DNA of 64,000 bases from Oncomelania hupensis (Eukaryota; Mollusca; Gastropoda; Littorinimorpha; Pomatiopsidae). The notes below the pieces were generated by a model, which was given only the letters and a program-made list of their open reading frames with translations, was not told where the DNA came from and made no database searches. The number at the start of each line of letters is the position of its first letter. The first letter of the stretch is position 1. The position numbers and the translations under genes are program-made. Shown piece after piece: positions 10,582 through 19,349 of the stretch. The stretch is from positions 36,907,750 through 36,971,749 of the forward strand of contig CM072512.1 of assembly GCA_036898135.1 (NCBI GenBank). Reading direction: 5' to 3'.

Positions 10582-10699
10582 TGAACGGTTGATTCTTTAA
10601 TTGCGTCCTATATAATATATCTGTCTCAAAATAGGCCTACGCGTAATCGAACGGTTACCACATGCTTTCCATATAGGGTTCACAAGAGCTAGAAGCAAG

Positions 10700-11178
10700 A
10701 AAACAACCAGGAACCGCAGCTATAACAAAAACGGCGCGCGGTTGGTTACCGAGAAATTCCTTTCGTGCCAAACGTCTGTAAAGAGAGCGCTGATTGGCTA
10801 AAGGGCCCTAAGTTTCCCACAGCGCGGTTTGTGTACTACTACACATTCCTTGCGGCGGTGGTGACGATATTAGCGATTGAGGCTGGTTGTGCATGAATGA
10901 CTGAAAGCGAGGTGTACCGAGTGCCGTGCAATACATGCATGTGCCTATGATAACTGCATGGTGCTGCACGCGGTGACAGTTGTGTCGGGTCGCGGTGGGT
11001 GACGAAATGAGAGAGAGTGGGACTGGATACGTACAACAACACACTTCGCTCATAGTCTTTGCTTCGCTTCAGTCGGCAAGACTGATCCGTTTTTACAGGC
11101 TGCTTTTGCTCTTGTGGCTACAGTGCGTTTCTCACTTTGTGTTTTGTCGTCTGCTCAAATTAGAGACTTGCTTTCATC
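10700..11178 (+). promoter_or_regulatory. Putative promoter and 5' leader of the KLF6/7 gene
   Basis: This stretch is more GC- and CpG-rich than its surroundings (for example CGGCGCGCGG near 10731 and GCGGCGGTGG near 10851). It has an ATTGG (inverted CCAAT) box at 10793-10797. It leads without an obvious intron into the ATG of KLF exon 1 at 11179. I see no convincing TATA box. The transcription start cannot be placed from sequence alone. Confidence 0.5.
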
Positions 11179-11280
11179 ATGGATGTGCTACCGAGTGGGA
11201 ACATTTTCCGTGAATTACAAGTTGTGCATGACACGGGTTATTTTTCGGCTCAGCCTTCGCTAGAGGATCGCTGGCAACAG
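11179..11280 (+). CDS. KLF7: KLF6/7-type Kruppel-like factor, coding exon 1
   Basis: The exon encodes 34 residues beginning MDVLP and including the segment [20 protein letters not shown], then ending WQQ. This is the conserved N-terminus of vertebrate KLF6 and KLF7 (insect luna), which likewise start MDVL and read ..VH(D/E)[24 protein letters not shown] is closer to KLF7 than to KLF6. The coding sequence stops in phase 0 at CAG|GTAAAG, a good splice donor, at the same point (after WQQ) where I recall the vertebrate exon 1 ending. KLF6/7 proteins are nuclear transcription factors. The rest, an acidic activation region and three C2H2 zinc fingers that bind GC/CACCC boxes, would lie in later exons. 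None of these is found in this window. An upstream CCAAT-bearing CpG-rich stretch is the likely promoter. Confidence 0.88.
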
Positions 11281-11286
11281 GTAAAG
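11281..11286 (+). other. Splice donor of KLF6/7 intron 1
   Basis: CAG|GTAAAG directly follows the last conserved codon (Gln34). Reading through gives a (CT)n-encoded run, which confirms that the coding sequence ends here. Confidence 0.8.
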
Positions 11287-11300
11287 ACTTGTTTAACAAA

Positions 11301-11301
<1 letters not shown>

Positions 11302-11359
<58 letters not shown>
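11302..11359. repeat. (CT)n microsatellite at start of intron 1
   Basis: A pure CT run that begins about 20 bases after the KLF exon 1 splice donor. Confidence 0.95.
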
Positions 11360-11362
<3 letters not shown>

Positions 11363-12726
11363 CACACATGTGTGCAACTTCTACTTTTGCTTTCCGTTTT
11401 GAGTTAAAACTTGATTCTTCTTCGAGACCTTGTTTTGTTCTCTTTCACTCTTTTTTTTTTTAAACGTTCTTGCTCTGTATTCTGTCTCCTTTTGTGTTTC
11501 ATCATTAAAGGTTATTATCTAGTTCTGATAATACCCAGTGCGATACCCTAAAAAGGCTAAATGGTTGCTTAAGGATCCCGTTGTTTATCTAGAGTCCCGT
11601 TTGTTGACAGCTCATTTCAATAACGGCACTGGGTTCACCCTCAAATCAATGATAGTATCGCCGCAGTGGCGGGTATTGATCGGTTTAATAGCCTACTGTA
11701 AATTTGGATTGCCTAATAGAGAAAACCCAGTTGATTTAGAATATATGACGAGCAGGTACAAACTTAGGTTAAACTTAATTTCGATTGTAATATCTTCAAA
11801 TTTCTGTGTTTAGACTTGAAATGTAGACCTACTGTGTGATTACTGGAAGCGCTATTTCGGTTAATTGCGTATTTGACTGAAGTATTAAAGTTGCACCTAG
11901 GTTTTACTTTCGATTGAAGCTCTTTGACAAGTTTCATTTCTGTGTTTTGACATGAAACATACATACTGTGGTTAATTGATGCGTGGAAGGCTTAATTTGA
12001 AGTTATTTATGTCAAGCATGATCGCGTGCTAATCAAGGATAAAATTGCACGCTGTGGTGAAACAAAACCTACAGTTACCGAATTGGTTTGGTGTGCATGC
12101 TACAATCATGACACACAAGCCAACGTTTTATCGTCTACACATATATATATATGCAAGCACTATTACGAAACACTAAACGGCCGTAATAGAGACTTTGGCA
12201 TTCAAGGCTTTGGCATTCAAGGCTAAGTACTACTACCAACCAGTAGCTCAGACGTTTGCTAATCAGACGATATCTTCTTTCCTTTGCACTGACTCGGCAC
12301 GGCCTTCGTATAAATGAGTCATCCTGCGCATTTCTCTCGTGGCAAACTTTGCGTGAAGTTTGTGTACCATGTTTTATGGATGCTGAAGTACATAGCAGCT
12401 GCATAGAATGTAGGCCCCCCCGTACAGAGTCTAGTCTCAGTTACTCTGAATGAGTTTGCATACCTTGGTAGAAGTTTGGAGTAATTTGCCTTCGATGTTT
12501 TATATAAACATGGTTTAACTTTTAAGTAGAAGTTAAATTTGGGCCACTATTTCTCGGTATAAATTGTCATAATTTGCAGACATACATTTTTTTTCTCTCT
12601 ACATCCATCACATGTTACTAGTAGCGTACACTGTTGTTGTATTTCTTTTTAAATTCTGAACTATAAAATAGTTAATAAGTCGCAAACTTGTACAATGAAG
12701 TACAAAACTGTTTATTGGGTAGGCCA

Positions 12727-12782
<56 letters not shown>

Positions 12783-13232
12783 GTAAATCTTTCATGCAGG
12801 ATTGTCAGTGTTTTCATTTCAACAATCTTGTTGGGAGAGCGTAGCCCAGCCAGATGTTTTTTCCAGAGAGCTTCGACTGGAATGCGCTATGTAGATCTAT
12901 TGAAATAGAATTTCTGAACTCGCGGCTCTTCATTCTTTGCCTGTTTAGGAGTTAGGCCTTGCGTGCATTGGTTACGTGTATAAAAAACAATGACGATGAC
13001 GGGTGTAAAAAAAAAGAGTTTCCAAAAAAAAAAAGTTCAGAATTAACAGAGGTTCTGAAGAACCCGAAACATCTTTATTATTTCCATGAGAAATTACAAT
13101 GTGATGTAGATATATAATAACACAGAACAATGACATCAATTAGCACACCAACAAAGCAGGACAACTTAAATTTTACAAGGTTTAAAATAACACACACACA
13201 CATACACACACATTACATTACATTACATGGTT
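11360..13232. other. KLF6/7 intron 1, proximal part
   Basis: No further exon is recognisable. It contains a (AAC)n tract at 12727-12781, a duplicated GGCATTCAAGGCT near 12198-12223, and CA-rich sequence from about 13190. Short open frames on both strands show no recognisable similarity. Confidence 0.5.
12727..12781. repeat. (AAC)n microsatellite
   Basis: About 18 AAC triplets; the opposite strand reads poly-Val. Confidence 0.95.
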
Positions 13233-13284
13233 GTTGCTTTAGGTCCAGCGGACTCTTCCGAGCCGAATCAGGGCCAGGTCACAC
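13233..13284 (-). mobile_element. Family R1 3'-end fragment
   Basis: On the minus strand this matches the last ~45 bases of family R1 (GGCTCGGAAGAGTCCGCTGG, CCTAAAGCAAC), followed by an (ATGTA)n tail. It is strongly 5'-truncated and embedded in CA-rich sequence. Confidence 0.7.
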
Positions 13285-13444
13285 ACACACGCACACAGAC
13301 AACCACACACACGCACGTATACACAAACACGAACATATCTATGGAAATTCCATTGAAATTGTTTTAAACAACAATCATCATCATGACAGGGATATATTGT
13401 ATGATTGTATTTTTTAAAAAAGAAACTTTTAAACTTAAAGTTTG

Positions 13445-13454
13445 TTGTTGTGAT
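13445..13454. repeat. RTE target-site duplication, 3' side
   Basis: TTGTTGTGAT here and at 21964-21973 immediately bound the LINE, giving a 10-bp target-site duplication. Confidence 0.85.
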
Positions 13455-13460
13455 CCTATC

Positions 13461-14192
13461 CTATCCTGTCCCGTAACCCAAAGGTCGTAGGGGCACCACA
13501 GATGATCGTTTAACCAGCATACTCCATCTTTCTCTGTCCTCAGCAGCCCTGATGGCTTCGCTCAGTGTCAAACCAGTCCATTCTCGAATGTTGTCCTCCC
13601 ACCTCTTTTTCGGTCTCCCTCTTCTTCTACCTCCTTGCACTGTGCCTTGCAGAATAGTCTTTGCAAGGCCTGATGATCTGGTGACGTGGCCATACCACCG
13701 AAGTTTCCGTTTCTTCACCACTGTTAGCAGGTCATCGTGTTGTCCAATGGCTTGTGTGATGGTCTGTCGGACTTCGTCGTTGGTGATGTGTTGGGTATAG
13801 GAAATGCCCAGAAGTCTTCTGTAGCACCTCATCTCCATGCTTTGTATTCTTCGTTGGAGATCTGCTGTGAGGGTCCATGCTTCGCAAGCATATAGGAAGA
13901 TGGAGATGACAAGGGAGCGCAGCAGTCTTACTTTGGAATGTAGACTGATGGTCCTGTCTTTCCAAATGGGCTTCAACCTTGTCAGGGCAGCAGTTGTTTG
14001 TGCGATCCTGGAGAGGACTTCCTGTCGGGACCCATTGTCTGATACAATGGCTCCTAAATATTTGAAGCTATGCACTGTGTCGAGGGATTGGCCTTGGACT
14101 TTGATGTCCGTATTGATGCCATTGGTGTTGTTGGTCATCATTTTGGTCTTCTCTGCACTTATTTCCATTCCATAGGCTTTGGAGGTGGTGTC
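13461..14192 (-). CDS. RTE LINE polyprotein, C-terminal part (after the LTR insertion)
   Basis: This is the 3' portion of the RTE reading frame, interrupted at 14192/19345 by the LTR element. It encodes the end of the reverse transcriptase and the C-terminal region, with KTKMM just after the FADD-containing palm on the other side of the insertion. FKYLGA, CEAWTL and a final basic region RRRGRPKKRWEDNIREWTG follow. The frame ends in TAG inside the terminal GGATAG repeats. It is in the same phase as the upstream part once the insert and one duplication copy are removed. The apparent first residues of an isolated frame starting at 14198 come from the LTR and are not real. Confidence 0.88.
   Translation of the reverse strand, partial: DTTSKAYGMEISAEKTKMMTNNTNGINTDIKVQGQSLDTVHSFKYLGAIVSDNGSRQEVLSRIAQTTAALTRLKPIWKDRTISLHSKVRLLRSLVISIFLYACEAWTLTADLQRRIQSMEMRCYRRLLGISYTQHITNDEVRQTITQAIGQHDDLLTVVKKRKLRWYGHVTRSSGLAKTILQGTVQGGRRRGRPKKRWEDNIREWTGLTLSEAIRAAEDRERWSMLVKRSSVVPLRPLGYGTG
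14188..14192. repeat. LTR element target-site duplication, left
   Basis: GTGTC at 14188-14192 and again at 19345-19349 flanks the LTR retrotransposon exactly. Confidence 0.9.
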
Positions 14193-16208
14193 TGTCACGT
14201 CCCAACTGCCTCAACAGTGGTTCGACATGTGTGCTCTTTCACACGAGAAAAAAACCCAACACCTAAATAAACTCTAAAAGACAAAACCAGAAGTAACAAG
14301 ACAATTTCTTTATTTCACACACACATTCATACTCAAAATTAACTCCCTTTATCCCACTTCCCAACCTACCAACCCTCAATCCCACTAATAAAACCCCAAA
14401 CTAATACATAAACAATTCGCTCAAAATAATAATGATAATTAAATCAAAATGGAAAATGACTAATTACAAAATGTACAAGAGATTTATAATAATTATGTCT
14501 GGAACAGCTTACTGCCAACAAGGTAAATATACAGTAAGCAACTGCTTTAAATCTTTAATAAATATTCAACTTTGTTCCACTTAAATTTCAGACAAATACA
14601 ACAAGTCTTTTATATTATATAAAATGAATAAGAAAATTTATCTTTTAAGCAAAATAGAAGTTGTAAGAAATTAATCTAAATTATTAATTAACTAATATCT
14701 GGCGAAATAATTCCCCCAGACAAAACTATACAATCACAGGGTTACTTAATCTGGTAGGTAATATTACTCAACAACGTTTATCAATCAATTCAAATTAAAT
14801 ATATCTCAATGTGCTGTAATTTATAATTTATCACATGTAAAACAATTATCGTTCCTCACAACAGATTATCATTGGTTATAGTTATTTGTTGTGTGTGGTG
14901 GAGTGTGTGTGCGTGTGCTTTATAAACGAAATAAAGTTCCCTGGGCGAATACCAGAACCTTCGCAACCGAGGTTGACACACGGAAAACACGGCGTAATAG
15001 GCCGAGGCACACAAGCTTCACACCAGCAAGGTTTCAGCACACCATCAATGGTCTGCTCTAGGGTTTTGGTGTTGTATTTGTTGATACATCTACAACAATA
15101 CATACAAGAATACGCAACCATTAATAATTATATTACAATATACTGCACAAGCATCCCGCTATCGGAATGGTTGTCTCCCTTTCAACATCCTTACTCATCC
15201 TCCCTGTCATTACTTCTGTCATCACATATATACATTCACAATCATCTCCTTTCTGTCATCTCTTCGCTACATAACAGCGAATTCTTTTATATCAATTTAT
15301 AATTATTTAATTTATAATACATTTTAGAAAACTCTCTCTCTCTCTAGGTATTTATGCAGCAAACAATATGAAACAATAGAATTAAGAAAACATAATTAAC
15401 TATTCATTCACACTGCATGCATAACCCAAACCCCCGAACGCTATGGCCAACTGAGAAATTGAGGTAAAAAACTTACGGCTACCAGTGGATTCTCCGGCCT
15501 GTAGACAAAGACACACAATGACTGGACACACACACAGGCACGGAAGGTTAGGCAAGGTGATTACACAGGCATAAGAAGTCCTAGACGGAGTCACAGGTCA
15601 CCCGACGTTATACGTAGATAACTCAGATTTCACCGAGAATACACAGTAGGTATTCTAAACAGCTTAGAAAAGTTTTAGTTAAACAAACACTTCCAAAGTG
15701 TTCCCAAAACAATCCTCCTCTTCCGTTAATAGGCTCTTTTTCGTTGACGGTCTGATCTGTACGACCCACAGACAAAGTCACTAACTGGCACCTTGACCCA
15801 ACTTGGATCCGTTGATTCTGGCTACAAAAGCGATATGCAACTGTTGCTGCTCCTATCAAAATATACAGTGCAAGGGGTTTTATACGATCAGCTAAGAATC
15901 TTCCAGAATATACTTCTTTTCATCATAATTCATTCCCTGCACCGTTCGCGATTAGAGCACGCATTTCACACATAGAATATCGCATGGCAGCAATTAATCT
16001 TCTCAATAACAAAATAGCCAACTATGCTGTTTTTCTAACATAGTACGTTCTGCACGGGCGCAATACATTCGCTACTTTTATTAATTATAAACTAAATTAA
16101 TTTATTCTGATTCTCTCCCCTTGACTACCGTAACTTTTAACCTCTATGTACAGGCTGATGATTAAATTATATACATAGGCGCGCGACTGCAAACTGCGTA
16201 GCGTGACA
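14193..16208 (-). repeat. 3' LTR of the LTR retrotransposon
   Basis: 2016 bp, TG...CA ends with a 7-bp terminal inverted repeat (TGTCACG/CGTGACA). Wherever I compared it with the other LTR (offset 3136) the sequence was the same, and the offset stays constant, so there is no net indel. It contains a minus-strand AATAAA at 14309-14314. Open frames inside are identical in both LTRs and have no recognisable product. Confidence 0.92.
14309..14314 (-). promoter_or_regulatory. Candidate LTR poly(A) signal
   Basis: AATAAA on the minus strand about 115 bases from the LTR 3' end. With the TATA-like motif of the other LTR it implies an unusually long R region of about 1.5 kb. This assignment is inferred. 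Confidence 0.4.
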
Positions 16209-16211
16209 CAG

Positions 16212-16220
16212 CACCCCACC
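16212..16220 (-). other. Candidate polypurine tract
   Basis: On the minus strand GGTGGGGTG lies three bases upstream of the 3' LTR start (16208). It is short and contains T residues, so it is a weak but correctly placed candidate. Confidence 0.45.
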
Positions 16221-16258
16221 AAGACGAAAACTAACAGTTTTAGTTCTTAACAACCACG

Positions 16259-16327
16259 CTACTCAGTTCTGCTCAAGAAATCAGCTGGTACATTTTCCTT
16301 CCCTGGAATACTCTCCACTATCAGATC
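16259..16327 (-). pseudogene. Remnant of pol RNase H C-terminus
   Basis: In a frame different from the gag-like ORF, 22 codons and a TAG read DLIVESIPGKENVPADFLSR plus two residues. The (P)GKEN(V).AD.LSR signature marks the end of the RNase H domain of Ty3/Gypsy Pol proteins. It begins only a few bases before the stop of the gag-like ORF. The interior therefore appears to be a deletion that joined the gag 5' part to the pol 3' end. Nothing coding follows it before the polypurine tract. Confidence 0.65.
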
Positions 16328-16953
16328 GAAAGGTTGACTGCTTCGTCTTTCTCTCTCGCGTCACTGGGTGTCTCTGACACTGTCTCTGACTCTGTCTCTG
16401 ACTCTGCCTCTGACTCTGCCTCTGACTCTGCCTCTGACTCTGTCTCTGACTCTGTCTCTGACTCTGTCTCTGACTCTGTCTCTGACTCTGTCTCTGACTC
16501 TGTCTCTGACTCTGTCTCTGACTCTGTCTCTGACTCTGCCTCTGACTCTGCCTCTGACTCTGTTAGACCCAGCTCTTCTGCTCTCCCCTTCTCTTCTAGT
16601 TCCATCTTTCTCTCAAGCCTAGCTGTTTCCTTTGCTAATCTAGCAGTCTCCTGCTCTCTCTTCGCCCCGTCTACTACAAAACTGGCTAGACCTGCTCCCT
16701 TCAGCCCCATGCTAGCGCCTAGCTCCTTGTATCTAAGATATACCTCCATGCCAACGCTACTTGTTCCTGCACCGGCCTTAACTGCAGTAGGAGTAAGATC
16801 AGCTGCCACGCGAGTACTATGAGCGAAAGGCGTACTCACTGTGGTTTCCTCGTCCATCGGCGCCCGACGCGAAGCGGCTGCGTCGGCCTCCGTGTACTGG
16901 TCCATCGCTCGCGCCTGCTCAGCTGCTCTCCGAGTCGCAGCCCTCGTCAGCAT
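16321..16953 (-). CDS. Gag-like N-terminal fragment with SETE repeats
   Basis: 210 codons from an ATG at 16953, about 355 bases downstream of the primer-binding site. The start is MLTRAATRRAAEQ. A middle segment containing YKELGASMGLKG and then KREQETARLAKETARLERKM is predicted to be a charged coiled coil, as in the N-terminal region of Gag proteins of invertebrate Gypsy elements. Residues from about 130 to 195 are an acidic run of SETE/SEAE units encoded by a 12-bp repeat. No capsid core, CCHC zinc knuckle, protease or reverse transcriptase is present. The frame ends soon after the repeats, where pol sequence resumes in another frame. It may still be translated, but as a truncated protein. 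Confidence 0.65.
   Translation of the reverse strand: MLTRAATRRAAEQARAMDQYTEADAAASRRAPMDEETTVSTPFAHSTRVAADLTPTAVKAGAGTSSVGMEVYLRYKELGASMGLKGAGLASFVVDGAKREQETARLAKETARLERKMELEEKGRAEELGLTESEAESEAESETESETESETESETESETESETESETESETESEAESEAESEAESETESETVSETPSDAREKDEAVNLSI
16370..16562. repeat. 12-bp minisatellite within the gag-like ORF
   Basis: About sixteen units of GACTCTGTCTCT, with a GCC variant at both ends. On the minus strand each unit adds four residues (SETE or SEAE), so copy-number changes keep the frame. Confidence 0.9.
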
Positions 16954-17307
16954 ACAGTCGCGGACTAAGAAAAATGGGAAAAAAAATGGGTGAATAACAA
17001 ATGAAACAAATAACGATTAACACATATACAAACAGTCGAACAAATGACAAGTAAACAGTAACAGGAGCCGGAGAAGTCCCTTATCGTCTAGGCCTCGACG
17101 ACAAAGTTGTTTACCTCAACCCCCCGTTTGTGCACACACGCTCGGGGTGTGAACCCTTTTGCGCAGCGCAACCTCACTCCCGACCAACCACCCACTGGCC
17201 ACTCATCCGACACACGAGACGACAAAGAAACAAACACTGACTTCTGGTATCTAAACAAATAACAATAAATCTACCCAAACTATTCCCCCCTAACCTATCC
17301 TAGATCT

Positions 17308-17325
17308 ATCCCACCGCTGCCACCA
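17308..17325 (-). other. Primer-binding site for tRNA-Leu
   Basis: The + strand reads ATCCCACCGCTGCCACCA, which equals the last 15 bases of common animal tRNA-Leu plus the added CCA. On the element strand it is therefore an 18-base perfect complement of the primer tRNA. It lies three bases (AAA) from the 5' LTR boundary at 17329, the usual position. It fixes the element orientation as minus. Confidence 0.85.
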
Positions 17326-17328
17326 AAA

Positions 17329-19344
17329 TGTCACGTCCCAACTGCCTCAACAGTGGTTCGACATGTGTGCTCTTTCACACGAGAAAAAAACCCAACACCT
17401 AAATAAACTCTAAAAGACAAAACCAGAAGTAACAAGACAATTTCTTTATTTCACACACACATTCATACTCAAAATTAACTCCCTTTATCCCACTTCCCAA
17501 CCTACCAACCCTCAATCCCACTAATAAAACCCCAAACTAATACATAAACAATTCGCTCAAAATAATAATGATAATTAAATCAAAATGGAAAATGACTAAT
17601 TACAAAATGTACAAGAGATTTATAATAATTATGTCTGGAACAGCTTACTGCCAACAAGGTAAATATACAGTAAGCAACTGCTTTAAATCTTTAATAAATA
17701 TTCAACTTTGTTCCACTTAAATTTCAGACAAATACAACAAGTCTTTTATATTATATAAAATGAATAAGAAAATTTATCTTTTAAGCAAAATAGAAGTTGT
17801 AAGAAATTAATCTAAATTATTAATTAACTAATATCTGGCGAAATAATTCCCCCAGACAAAACTATACAATCACAGGGTTACTTAATCTGGTAGGTAATAT
17901 TACTCAACAACGTTTATCAATCAATTCAAATTAAATATATCTCAATGTGCTGTAATTTATAATTTATCACATGTAAAACAATTATCGTTCCTCACAACAG
18001 ATTATCATTGGTTATAGTTATTTGTTGTGTGTGGTGGAGTGTGTGTGCGTGTGCTTTATAAACGAAATAAAGTTCCCTGGGCGAATACCAGAACCTTCGC
18101 AACCGAGGTTGACACACGGAAAACACGGCGTAATAGGCCGAGGCACACAAGCTTCACACCAGCAAGGTTTCAGCACACCATCAATGGTCTGCTCTAGGGT
18201 TTTGGTGTTGTATTTGTTGATACATCTACAACAATACATACAAGAATACGCAACCATTAATAATTATATTACAATATACTGCACAAGCATCCCGCTATCG
18301 GAATGGTTGTCTCCCTTTCAACATCCTTACTCATCCTCCCTGTCATTACTTCTGTCATCACATATATACATTCACAATCATCTCCTTTCTGTCATCTCTT
18401 CGCTACATAACAGCGAATTCTTTTATATCAATTTATAATTATTTAATTTATAATACATTTTAGAAAACTCTCTCTCTCTCTAGGTATTTATGCAGCAAAC
18501 AATATGAAACAATAGAATTAAGAAAACATAATTAACTATTCATTCACACTGCATGCATAACCCAAACCCCCGAACGCTATGGCCAACTGAGAAATTGAGG
18601 TAAAAAACTTACGGCTACCAGTGGATTCTCCGGCCTGTAGACAAAGACACACAATGACTGGACACACACACAGGCACGGAAGGTTAGGCAAGGTGATTAC
18701 ACAGGCATAAGAAGTCCTAGACGGAGTCACAGGTCACCCGACGTTATACGTAGATAACTCAGATTTCACCGAGAATACACAGTAGGTATTCTAAACAGCT
18801 TAGAAAAGTTTTAGTTAAACAAACACTTCCAAAGTGTTCCCAAAACAATCCTCCTCTTCCGTTAATAGGCTCTTTTTCGTTGACGGTCTGATCTGTACGA
18901 CCCACAGACAAAGTCACTAACTGGCACCTTGACCCAACTTGGATCCGTTGATTCTGGCTACAAAAGCGATATGCAACTGTTGCTGCTCCTATCAAAATAT
19001 ACAGTGCAAGGGGTTTTATACGATCAGCTAAGAATCTTCCAGAATATACTTCTTTTCATCATAATTCATTCCCTGCACCGTTCGCGATTAGAGCACGCAT
19101 TTCACACATAGAATATCGCATGGCAGCAATTAATCTTCTCAATAACAAAATAGCCAACTATGCTGTTTTTCTAACATAGTACGTTCTGCACGGGCGCAAT
19201 ACATTCGCTACTTTTATTAATTATAAACTAAATTAATTTATTCTGATTCTCTCCCCTTGACTACCGTAACTTTTAACCTCTATGTACAGGCTGATGATTA
19301 AATTATATACATAGGCGCGCGACTGCAAACTGCGTAGCGTGACA
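17329..19344 (-). repeat. 5' LTR of the LTR retrotransposon
   Basis: 2016 bp, same ends as the other LTR. A minus-strand TATAAAA at 19014-19020 is a candidate core promoter, about 325 bases into the LTR. The reading frames inside are identical to those in 14193-16208, which implies recent insertion. Confidence 0.92.
19014..19020 (-). promoter_or_regulatory. Candidate TATA box in 5' LTR
   Basis: TATAAAA followed by a C-rich CCCCTTGCACTG on the minus strand. This is the best TATA match I noticed in the LTR; another TATATAA lies near 19300. Function is inferred. Confidence 0.35.
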
Positions 19345-19349
19345 GTGTC
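19345..19349. repeat. LTR element target-site duplication, right
   Basis: GTGTC, matching 14188-14192. Confidence 0.9.

Larger units (their letters stand above)
14193..19344 (-). mobile_element. Non-autonomous LTR retrotransposon (large LTRs, deleted gag-pol)
   Basis: Two direct repeats of 2016 bp (14193-16208 and 17329-19344) begin TGTCACG and end CGTGACA. They flank a 1120-bp interior, and the whole insert has a 5-bp duplication GTGTC. The interior has a primer-binding site matching tRNA-Leu next to the right LTR and a short G-rich tract beside the left LTR, so the element runs on the minus strand. It retains only a gag-like N-terminus and the last ~22 codons of a pol RNase H-type tail. 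The tRNA-Leu site and the PGKENV.ADFLSR tail point to the Ty3/Gypsy group. It cannot encode protease, reverse transcriptase or integrase and would need them in trans. Confidence 0.92.

Noticed and set aside
14882..15302. Protein-coding genes duplicated at 14.9-16.0 kb and 18.0-19.1 kb
   Set aside because: These identical frames lie within the two LTRs and have no recognisable product; the duplication is the LTR pair itself.
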